This document shows, in pieces, positions 37,501 through 49,500 of a DNA stretch of 64,000 nt. The position numbers and the translations under genes are program-made. How positions within the stretch are numbered: position 1 is the stretch's first letter; each line of letters begins with the position of its first letter. The notes beneath the pieces are model-generated. The model saw nothing but the letters and a program-made list of their open reading frames with translations. It had not been told where the DNA came from and did no database searches. Source of the stretch: Aradus depressus (lineage: Eukaryota > Arthropoda > Insecta > Hemiptera > Aradidae); assembly GCA_963662175.1 (NCBI GenBank), contig OY759215.1:50981213-51045212 (forward strand), read 5' to 3'.

Positions 37501-40500
37501 ATTTGTCGGTCTGTCTGTTCCCTCCGATAGCTGTGAAACTATTGAAGATATATTACTAAACATTTCCACTAAATTAAAGGAAGGGTGATATGTAGACCGC
37601 GAATAAAAATAAAAATGTGATGTGGCCATAAAAGGACTTCTTATACCCACCTCGCTTCCAGATCTCTCTCTCTCCTCCTCCTCAAAATTATTTCATACTG
37701 TCATTACTGGGTATAAGAGTCTCTACTCTCAAGATTACGCTGTATAATAAGACAAAATGAAATGATTTTGAGAAGGGGAGAGAACGATCTGCAAGCGTTG
37801 TTGGTATAAGAAAATCCTGTAATGGCCACATCACATATATTTTTCTTAATTTTTATAATTTTTCAAAAACTACCAATACATAAACCATATTTTAAAGTTC
37901 GTTGCCTTGAGTTACAATTTAAAAAGTACTTAGAATATTCCTTATAGACATTTAGTTTATATTCTTCGAGGGCTATCACTTTTGTCGTATTGATGCTATG
38001 TCAAATCTGAGGTCTTATTAGCGATTGAAAATTTTATAAGGAACAATTTCAGTAAGAATCAATTTTTCGATAAGACTAACCGTTTTCGCGTAAATCAAGG
38101 AAACGTCTAAAAATAGGTTTCAAAACTACTTCAAGATGGTTTTCGGCATATATCTCGAAAATCGGACGCCCTACAAAAAATTGTATTTCTTATAAATTAT
38201 GTATTTCAATATTTTCTACAACTATTACTTGAAAAGATTTTTGATTAGGTCATAAACATAAGCTGTGTCGTGTAAAATGTAGTTAGGTGTCGGGGGTAAG
38301 TGGTCTCAATTTTCGTTTGATTTCGTTCGAAATCTAATCAGAACTAAGTTTTCTACCATCGTTTTTGCGGTAGAGAGCTCACAACATTTCAATCACATAC
38401 ACACTCACAGACAGACATCATTGCGAAAATGATCAAAACGTATTCAGGATACCTTGAAAATCAGTTGAAACCTCGATCTTTTCGAACTACTACAATACTT
38501 TCTTATACTATATATTAGGGCTGAAAATGATTTGGTGCAAAGATAGTTTTAAAGGAAGATAGTATTTTCAGCTTGTGGGTTGTAGTTGATATAGCCATAA
38601 TGGTGCTTTAGGAATTCCAAGATGTTCCTTAAAGACATGTATCAAGAGTTCAATTGTTTTGTTTATATAACGAACTAATCCGAAGTATATAGAAACACAC
38701 AGTTTTTAGTTTTTTTTTTGTAAATAGTAATATGTAAATATTGAAGAAATAACTACATATTTTTATTATTTCACTAATAAAAAATCGTAGAGTACACTTG
38801 TGTGGAATCAGGAATTACGGTCATAACCTCATTAACTATTTTTCTCTCACCATCCAGTCAGTTAATATACTTGTGGAGAACGAAATTTGACAGCATGAAT
38901 TCGTCGAATTTTCATGACTTATTGCAGTGACGTAGACAGAAACTATATTTCAATACATTATAATTATTAAAACGTATTAATTTATATATCAACTCCAATG
39001 TTCGCCCATGGAATCCTTGAGAGTGAGACTGTTATTCTAAATGTTTTCAGGTAATTTTTAATTTATTTTCGTGAGACATGTTTTGTCTACATTCCTCAAA
39101 CAAAACACCCCTTGACTTGATACACCAGTTGACTTAATCCTTAATTGAACAACGCCAATATATAAATAACTTTTGTCCCAAGTCGATAGTTTTACGACAG
39201 CTATACATTTGTTTTTATTATTTTTGCTCTCGCCCTAACATTACTTCTGGGGATTGCTACCAGAAGTCACGGACGCCATTTATATAATTTTCAAATATTT
39301 AAGTTTCATAATTTCCTTGAAACTCAGTTTTTGTAGTCATCCCTGAAATAGAGGAATACGGCAAAACTTCACAATCAAATAAAAAACTGTGAAATTTAGT
39401 GATTAAATTTATTGAAAGGAGCATGTGATGTTATGTTAGTTTTATCATCATTTGGGTAATTGTTTTGATTTAAATAATTTATTATTCTCATTAATGTGAT
39501 TTTTTCCCCTAGTTTTAGTACTTTATTCATGAATAAAATGTGTCCAATTATACTGCGTCTTTCGCTGTTTCATTTTTATTTTGTTCTCTTATTCAGAGAT
39601 ACAGAAGACTGATGTTGAATGAATTAGGGCTGACTGGGATAGACAATATGGAGAAAGTGGACGCTGAAAAAACTAAACAACTCAAGGAGATGGACCGCGA
39701 GGTAACAGTTTTTGTCATTCATATTCTTAAGTATATTTGTTGCCAGTTGTTCCTTGCTTAAAATCGGGGTACTCATTCAAACCTACATAAATTAGTAGCC
39801 AGTACTGTCACTGATCCTCTCAAGGAGTGGTGATTCCAGTGTTTTTAACCACTCAACAAATAATGCAGTCTCTCACAATCACCGAGGGGAACTGATACTA
39901 CACAAGGCTGGGGCTTCATCACTTTTTTTTGTTTGGTGGTGTACCACAGGGAGGGGTCCGCTTCTGTAAGTTACAAGCACATCCAGTATCCCAATATCGC
40001 CTGAATCGGTGTTAGTCACCTCTGCTGATGACAGAGCAATTTTAGTTACCACTACGCCTTCTTAAGGGATGGCTGCCTCTGGGAAGGTAATAAATAAAAG
40101 AGACCCAATCGCTTCATGTTACATTCGCCTTGAATCGTCGTGACTGCTCAACTATATAGCTCCCTCTGAAACATGACAAAGACATACGATACCAAGGACA
40201 CTACCTAGACAGATGACTGACTTGGAACAAACACGTTATAGAAAATAAAAGCGATCTCAACTTCGCCTAAACCACAAATTGAGTGTCTACAAATAAGACC
40301 ATTATCAGACCTATCTTGGCGTACGTGTTCAGCTCTGGGCTAAGCCCTTTTCACACCAAAATAATTCAAGCCATTCAAAATAAAATTCTCCATACTAAGT
40401 TACGAATACCGCAATCCAAACATACCATTCCTACACGAAATCATACAACAACTACACATTTTGCACAATAAGTTCACACTTCGCCCATACTCACTGGTAG

Positions 40501-43500
40501 AGGCAATGTCGGTCCGGTCCGGGCAAGCCTCCTCGACGACTCAATCGCCATTGGCTGCGTGAGTTCTTTACCTGGTAGTGATGACCAGCCTCTATATAAA
40601 GTGACCCGAGTGTTTTTTGTTTATTCTATTCTTGTGTACTAGTTTTTTATTTCCCAGTTGAAAATGTCTATTAAATATGTTCATAACTCATTGATCCTAT
40701 ACACAATGTGCATTTGAAAAAATGTAATATAAAAACGTTGGAAATTTGAATTTCTACATATTTGGTTCGACACACCTACCTCGAAAAGTCAAACATCAAG
40801 AAGATAGAAGCTTTATGTTTCGGCTCCGTCTCTTTGGCTTCTCCCTTTCAACGTTTTGAGATGTTACACGGGTTGAACCGAGTCATAGCAATCCTAAATG
40901 TAAATTTTGAAACACACCTACTCACTCACAGACGCCATTTCAACCCAATTTGATGAACTTAAGTATAATGTCTAATATTATGTATAGAGGCAATTTATGT
41001 CAGATCAGTATTGGCATAACTCGGAAAAATTCATATTTTTATTAATGTTACACCTTTTTCAAACCATTATTATTTTTTTTTTTATTTTTTTTTTATTTTT
41101 TGGCTTTATGTACGGTGCATATTAGCCATGTCAATGTGTTATATATAATTACTTAAGACATCCATGGCCCCGGGAGGGAGTTCTATCTACGAAATAAAAC
41201 TCACTCCCGGACGGGATTCGAACCCGCAAACCATGGTGAGACCATGCGACCAAAGCCCTACGCTCTAGCCCGCACGGCCACCATGGCCCCCATTCCATTT
41301 AAGATGCAGACTTAACTTTAAGATTTGTTTAGATACTGTTATTAGATAAAATGACTATAACGATTTATAATTTGTGTCTCTAGGTGACAGAAGTGATCAG
41401 TCTGGCCCCGGAGCAGGTGTTCCGAGGCTTCCTTGTCTCCAGGCTGGAGTGTCAGGAGTGCCACTCCAGTTGCGAATGTGTCGAATCTTTCCTCGATCTG
41501 TCTCTTCCCGTCATGTCGGAAAAGGTACCCCTCTCTCTTAACCTTTCATCCGGATTTGGGAGAATGCTCGGTGGAATTCTAGGGACCCATCTTTTCTATC
41601 GACAAAATAATATTTATAGCAAGGGGCACTTCACGCACATGAACTTTAAAATCTTCAGTGGAATGTCGTGTCAAGTTACGCCTCATTTCAAGTGTCTTTC
41701 GAAAATATACAAATTGTCTCCGAAACATTTTTTGACGTCTCTGATTGTTTCGAAATTGCGGCCCAGTGAAATGGAATATCGCTCCTTTAAAAATCTTCTC
41801 GCACTCATCCAAATCGATGAAGAATTTTTTAGTTTTATGGTATATATATTTTTTTTCTAATGTCTGTTAGAACCTTGATCAATATGTGTTATTTAACTTA
41901 ATTGGTAAAATAAATTTTCGAAGTATATATTTATAAATAGTATGTATAATCCGGGTAGTGATGAGTATTTTGAGAGAAATTAGTACTCGCTTCAATGTCC
42001 TACCACCATGATGAACATTTTCATTTTTTCTTTTACTAGGTAAATGGATGTTTTATTTTTTAACTGTTTTTTTTTTCCTGTACCCATATAGCCACAGCCA
42101 CCCTCCCTGAGACGGAAAGGTTGCGGAGGCTCCTCTGACGAGAAGAGCGGCGCGCCTGGGAACCAGATGTCCAAACATCAGCTGAAGAAGGAGCGGAAGC
42201 TAGCGAGGAAGAAGAACAAGAAACAGCACCAGGCTGGGGGTGGGGCCGGGGCGGGGGGAGGGAGGCGGGAAGAGGGCCAGGGGGAGACGGAACCTCCTCC
42301 CCTCGCACCACCCTCCTCAGAAAAAGGTAGGACGGACATAACCTACATTATTAAAGTTGAAATGATATTTGTTTGTGTCTCTGTTCCAACCTCACGCCTA
42401 GATATATTGGGAGGGCTGGTGTATATACCTAGGGACCTAAGCATCCAATGCTTCCCTGTTAGCTCTATTTTGAGAGTCCTAAATTTTGTCTAAACAGGTT
42501 AAGTTACCTAAAGTAGGGAGGGGTCTTTAACGAGTATCGGATATCACACAGGCTCGGGACCATCGCTTAACGTCCCATCCGAAGGACGGCATGCCCAAGG
42601 TTTTTACCTCCCAAATAAAAAGCCTAAGGACCTCGGCAACATCACGTCTAAAAATGGTTGATCGTATTTTCTTGAAATTGTACAAGGAACATCGTCATGA
42701 ATCTGGTTCTAACGTTGGCCATTTGTGAACTGGAGGAGAGCTTTGTGGGACCGAAACATATGCTTGCTCCCTTATTGGTTGACTTTTCGAGATAGGTGTA
42801 TAGGATCAAAGATGTAGCCAAATATGCATACTGTTTCTAGGTTCAACGAGAGTTATCCCCGGGTGAGCCTGCTAGTATACCTAAGTATATGTGACAGAAT
42901 AAATAAATGTATTTAATGCAATAATAAGCGAAATCGAGGAGAAAACATGTTGTTTGACTGAAAGTTGTTGTAAATCAGCCCTATCTGACCTTTGTTCTGT
43001 GTTGCCAGGTGGGGACAGTGATGAGGACGGGGACGCTGAGGACAGCGATGGAAGCGAGCGGAGACGGCGAGCCAGCGCCACGCTGGATAGGTCGGGTCAG
43101 GAGGAGGTGTGTAGTGGGCTTGTGATCAGTCCGGCCTCACTCCGGCCTGGGCCCTTCTCTGCTGCCGCAGCTCCTCTTCCCCAGGACTACAGGGTCTCTC
43201 TGAAGGACGGCCTTCCCGACCTCTCTCAGCTCCACATCCGTGGAGAGGCTCAGCACGAACTCAGGGTATTTACCACTTGTTGTGTTAGCATGTTTGGACT
43301 GTATGGAATGCTTAGAGTTCAGAACGTTGAAGTCTAGAAAAATAATGATAGGTGGGTCAGTCCTCTTCCCAGATAAATGAATTTCACAAAGACAACAGCA
43401 ACAACAAATAGAAGATTGGACTTCTATATATGTATATTAAATGAAAATGTTGTCTGCACCTCGTTGTTTTATTTTTTTTTTGTCTGAAATCTGTTTCTTT

Positions 43501-46500
43501 TTCCATAAAGGTCTTGGAGACTATGAGTTCAATGTCTGTCTATATTTATGTATGTTTGTTTGAACATGGGAAAACGGTAACACAGCCAATATCTCCGCGG
43601 AACTTTTGCTAACCTCCCATACTTTTGAACTTCGAACTTTTTGCTAACTCTCATATTTGAAAGTTTATTTCATAAAATGTGCCCATTTTCAGAATCAAAA
43701 AGTTTTTTTAGTTTCATAAAAAGGCATAAAGATATTTACATTTTAGACGGATATTGTTCTATATGATAGCTTGTAGACAGATGTTATCGGAGCAGCCTCG
43801 GCCTGGCCTGACTGCCTCTGTTAGTACGTCTTCTGTTTCCATTCAAAATCTCTTGTTTAGAGATGAGGTGAACATTTTATGCACAGTATTAACTAAAGCC
43901 AATGTCCGATAGTTGTGCGTGTCGTCTGCGTTGCCTAATTACATTCCATTTTGAAAACTATAATTTTATTTCAAAAGTAACACTAACACATCCAAGAGAC
44001 TGTTATTCATTCCCATGAAGTTGTTACATTTTTTGTTTTTATAAGTTCATTTTTATGGTAATGTAGATTCTTATCCGAGATGCCTTAAGGATCATGAAAG
44101 AGGACCCTGATTGGCGTTCAAGACTGAAAAACATGTCCGGGAGAAGGTTTATTCTTGATCGACGGAGATCATCAGGAGAGTCGCCTGTCGGAGAAGTGAA
44201 CGGGAACGAAGAGGAAGAGACCACACCACCTAGCAGCTGCACGGCTCCTGAAGGGAACTCACCCTCAGAGGAAGCCGGAGCTGAGGAGAACCCAGAACAA
44301 GGTATGGGTCACACTGTCTCAATTCAATCAATGTTTGATCTTTGATCTCTAAGGTTTTTTAGCATTTTCTCTGAATGAATCCTAGTAGAAATACATAAAA
44401 ATACACATTTTCAAATATAGTCTATTTCACAAAATATAAATAATATATGGAAGTACATATGTGATAGTAAGATGTTGTGGGACTAGATTTCTAATAGAAA
44501 TAAAAGACGTTGTCTTCCCACTGTTTTATTTATACCAGAACCGGTTTTCGACGCAACAGCGTCATCATCAGTGGTTCTTAATCTTCTTGGGCAGTCACTA
44601 GAAGTTTACAAACTAATATTTCGCGGTAATATGGGACGTGGGGATTCGAACACCTGTCTCTTTAACCATCCTAAAAACCAGCTATGAGCTAAGAGGCAGA
44701 GGTTCGAATTCTGACGTCGCCTATTAAAAACGTAGTCTGAATCACCATTCACGGAAAATTCACTATCCAGGTCGAACAATGTCCGCACCTCGTTATTATT
44801 AAGCGCGGAAGAAGGGGCGGGGGAGCTCAAAAATGCTTTTCCTACTCAATAATATTATATTTTTGGTCTGCCCTCGATAAACCTTAGACAGCGGCCTCTT
44901 GAAGTAGATAGTGTAACTTGTTGTTAATGTGTTGATTTTAGTTCCGTAAAGTCAGTAATACCTCGCAAACTCACCCAAAATTACCCTGTTACAGTTTTTT
45001 TCTATTTATAAAATACATTTAGGGTAGGGGATACAGACGCTTCTTTAATGTGAAAGGCGAATTCTCATATTTTATTTTTGTAATATGTACTTTAGTTTAT
45101 TGTGTATAAACTGCGAGGTGAAACTTTGCCCTTCAGGTAGGAGGTCTTCTACTTTCTTCACTGCTGAAGATTATTTATGTGAATAATCCCGCAAACTGTA
45201 GAAGTCCGTTCATGAAAGGGAGGGAGTTCTCCTAATTCCTGCATTCTCTGCTGTAATTAATTATTTATTCTTTAAAACCCTTTTTTTTATTATTACTAAA
45301 TGATCTTATTTTTACTCAGGTACCGAAGAAATGGCGAAGAGCGATCCTGCGGAAAATAATGAAGTGGTGAAAGAGGACAATAATACCAAAAGTGGTGAAG
45401 TGCACAACAGCGAAGAGGATGATGATGAGGGCTCTGTGGTGGGAACGGCCAACCTGGAGCAGATCCTGGAGGAGAACGAGGAGGAAGAGGCGGCTGGTTT
45501 GGGACATGTGACGGGTGGAGGGGGAGCCGCCGAAGAGGAGAGCGGCTCTGTGGAGTGTTCAGTGCTCAGCTGCCTGGCTCAGTTCACCGGAGTGGAGCTC
45601 ATGACGGGGAGCAACAAGGTCGGCTGCGGGGCTTGCACCAAGGCCAGCGACCCAGGTACAGTGTAGTACATGTAACCTAATTTATTGTACTTCTAAACTG
45701 CAATAAAGTAATAAAGGCCTTTTTCAAGAGCAGCGCTGCGAGTTCCTGAATTTGGAGCTGAGGTTGGCACCTCTAAATGTTGCTGAGATATTAGGTGAAG
45801 TGAATACAAAAAATTAAGTTCTTAGAAAATAATATTAAAAGGGTAAAGTATTGACTTATGAGCACTATTAATTAATTTGAACTCAGTAACAATTTGCTAA
45901 TACATACTGATGAATATTGAAAAATCTCAGACTTTACTTACAAGTATTTACCAGTGGATTCCGTAATTACTTATAATAATGTATATATACGAGATGTGTA
46001 GAACTTTTGAATCTTCCTTGCTTAGTTATTCAGTTACCGTCTCTGGTATGGCTGATAACCAAAATTATTTTAGAAAGCCAAATTACAAATGGATATCTCC
46101 ACCTTGGGGTAATCATTTGTTAGAAGTTTTGTGTAAATAAATGTATTAAAAAGTTTTCACTAAATCTTCAATTTTAAAATGTGAAAAAAACCGTTTAAAA
46201 TTCTTGAATCGAATTTATTTAGTTTTTCAGAGTGAACCCGGACAACTTCAGTGTTGCCAACATGTATTTATTTTTTAAATGTTATTACGGTCAAGCCTAT
46301 ATCTTCTCTTTTTGACTATTAATAGTATAAATATATATTGCATACTACCTTGTTAAATAATTTAACCATTTCTCACTTATAAGAAAAGCTGTTATAGTAC
46401 GAGGAAGGTTTCACAGATACAGTATTCCCTCAGCTCTGAATTTTAGAACATGCCCTTTCATCTTCAATAGTGTTAGATCTGGTTTCTAAAATCTGTGAGT

Positions 46501-49500
46501 TGCATAAAATCAATAATTTTTTTTCCGTTTCTATTACGTAGTAGTTTGTTTCAAAAAGGGTAAAAAAAAATATGTTTTTATATGTTATAAATTAGTAGTG
46601 TTATTTTTAATTTTCTTGTTTGATATTTCTTCAGTAGAACTCATCAACCAAAGCTTAATCTCAAAATTTCTTTATCTGAAACATTTTCATAATCCGATGT
46701 ATGGTAATTCATGTTTCTTATAAAGTATTACTTTATGCATGTTTTATTACACTTTCGCGGTTGAAAATAAACTTTAGGGTTAAGCCTATTTACTATCTTG
46801 TGTATTTCAATGCCTGCTGCCTAATTTATAGATCGCCCTAATTTCACAAATTGTAGGATTTCGTTGTTTGGCTCGTACAGGTAAGGTACTTATAATAAGA
46901 TTAATTATTATTATTATAAATAAAATTAATCTTATTTCATTATCTCTCATTGAAAAAAAAAAATCAAGTTGTTTTATAGACTCATAGACTCTTACACTTC
47001 GTTTCAAGAGTTTTTTGTGCTGCGTTCTAAAATTTAATTTACTGATTATTGCTTTTCTTTTCCAAAAAAATAAAAAAAAGGTTCTACACTGAGTTTTATT
47101 TTAGTATCCGAGCTAGATTGGGCTGGTAATTGAATAAGCAATTATTATTTAAGATTACCCTACCGATATATTTTCCGCAAATCTACCTGCTTTTACTTAA
47201 AATTCTAGAGGATAGAAACAAAAATCTTGTCAGATCCGATGAAACTAGTTTGTTATTCCATCATTTAGGGCACGAAACATAATATTAAGGAAAACCAGAG
47301 AAATACTTGCATGTTTTTAACAAAGTGGCCTAATTCCCTCTGCGATATTTGACCGAATTTCTAAAGATCTCTTGGAACAGTATTATACTTCTCGTTTATT
47401 TATAGATTAAACTTTTCAGACCTTCATGGTCATTTCCGTTAAGCAAAAATTAACATTTTTAGGCTTAAGGTGCTTTTTTCTGCACGGGGTAACTTGTTTT
47501 GTTTGGTTTAGGCAATCCCTTAGACAATAAATTGTGTTCAGTTAATGTCTAATATGATGTGTACGGTGTGTGTTGCAGGGAGCAAGGAAGCCAAGACAGT
47601 TTACACCATGTCGACGAAGCAGCTGCTCATCTCAGAGGCTCCTCCTGTCCTCATCCTCCACCTCAAGCGGTTCCAGCTTCTCATGTCCTCCTTCCGCAAA
47701 CTCTCCAAACACGTCTCCTTTCCCCTCCTTCTCGACCTGGCCCCCTTCTGTAAAGTAAGTATACTATTTTAATTTTCGATTATAGACCGGTAACAGAACC
47801 CTTTATACACTTTACCAATCCAAAGTTTCCGTGGTAATGTAACTCGGTAAAAAAAAAAGACTTCTTGCAGATTAAGGCTTTTGCAAACAATTAGTGAGGA
47901 ATCCGAGCTACTAAAATGTATTTTTTCTCGAAAGATGAGGTTCTGGGGAAAAATGTTCTCATAGTTGACCATCCCCCTCCAGGCAAAACAAAATGGGGGT
48001 AGGTTATGTCGGGCACACAATCCGTGGTTTTTAGACGAGTCCTCGGCTTTGATGTTGAATTCTGGAATGAGGCTGCCGCTTTTTTTCGTTGTCTATACTC
48101 TCTCTATCGTTAGCATTTGACTTCTTGGGCTCTTTTTGTTCCTTACAAGCTGCTCTTTCGTCTCGTTTGCATTTCTTGTATTTCTGTGTGCTTTTACGAC
48201 ATTATGAGATTTTTCATTTTTCACCAACTTTGAGGCTCACTTTTCACAAAGTTCTCATAGCTCACGATGATAGTTGCCCAATATTAATTGTAGTGTTGTT
48301 CCTTAGCTTTCAAATGACACCACTTTCATAATATACACTCGACGTAATCCTAAGTTACACTGGCCCGAAGCCCGTCGCGCACCATAGAATTGCATCATTT
48401 TGCGGACTCCCTCTCCCACGCTCTCGGTCTGAAGATCATCTCAGGTACAGACATCGTCTTGTCTACTCGACGCAATATTTATCACGTGGATGTTGCTTTT
48501 AGTTTTGACATTATAAGACGAAAAATTATCCCCCATTTTCGTAAAGCTCGACTTTTCGTGCATGCCCCTCAGTATTACTTCGATTTTAAAGACCTATTCA
48601 GGTGAGAAAAAAAAAACGTTCTGACGAACTTTCACTTAATTCGATTTTACATACTTTGAACATTAACTAGAATATTACTTAATGTGTGGTGCACTAAAAA
48701 TTAAAGAAGTGCTACAAGACTTTGGTTAGGGCCGAATAAAACAAAATAAGGACAATGGCCAAAACGATCCGGGATATATGTCAATGGCTGTCCATATAAC
48801 ATAATTTCCCAAGAAACATACACAATAAAGACATTTTCCATTTTCTGGGTTAAAAAATTGGTGGTAATATTACACTACAACGAATATATATGCTTCTGAA
48901 AGAAATTACCATTTTCTGTAAGGTTAGGCTCTCTGGTCGCTGCTCTGCCTGTATTTCGTTAATAATTAAACAAGAATATATTTTTAAATAAATGTATATA
49001 GTTAATTTTTCTACGTCGTTGTTACAGAAGGATTGTAAGAAGAGAAACAACCCGGAGGAGCTCGTCTACAGTCTGTATGGGCTGGTGGAGCACAGCGGCA
49101 CTCTCAACGGGGGCCATTATGTCGCCTATATTAAGGTGATTTACAGTTATTTATTTTCTTTCTCTGCGTCATTCTCAGCTATCTATATCAGGGGTTGGTA
49201 ACCAGCGGCAAAAATTTTAAACAAATAATTTGATTTATTTGCAAAAAAAAAAATGTGGGGATGTGGAGTCAAGTCAAGAGGCCTGGATATAAATGAACTA
49301 ATGCATTTTCAGTATATAACATTTTCTTGTAATTTCTGCATAACTACCTTTAATTTGGCTTATTTCATTTTGGTATGCGAGAGACAAAGACGTTAAAGAC
49401 TGTCTTTGAATTGAATGAATTTGCGGCTCGTACTTGGAAGCGGTCTGTATTGATGTGAAGTCAATTATTTTTACTTTGATGTGTTCAATTAGAAATAAAT

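Noticed and set aside
41208..41282. Functional tRNA gene
   Set aside because: Boxes are present but the sequence continues into a SINE body with an A-rich tail, and the cloverleaf is imperfect.
44640..44715. tRNA-like words with GTTCGAAT-type B boxes
   Set aside because: No A box at the right distance and no cloverleaf.
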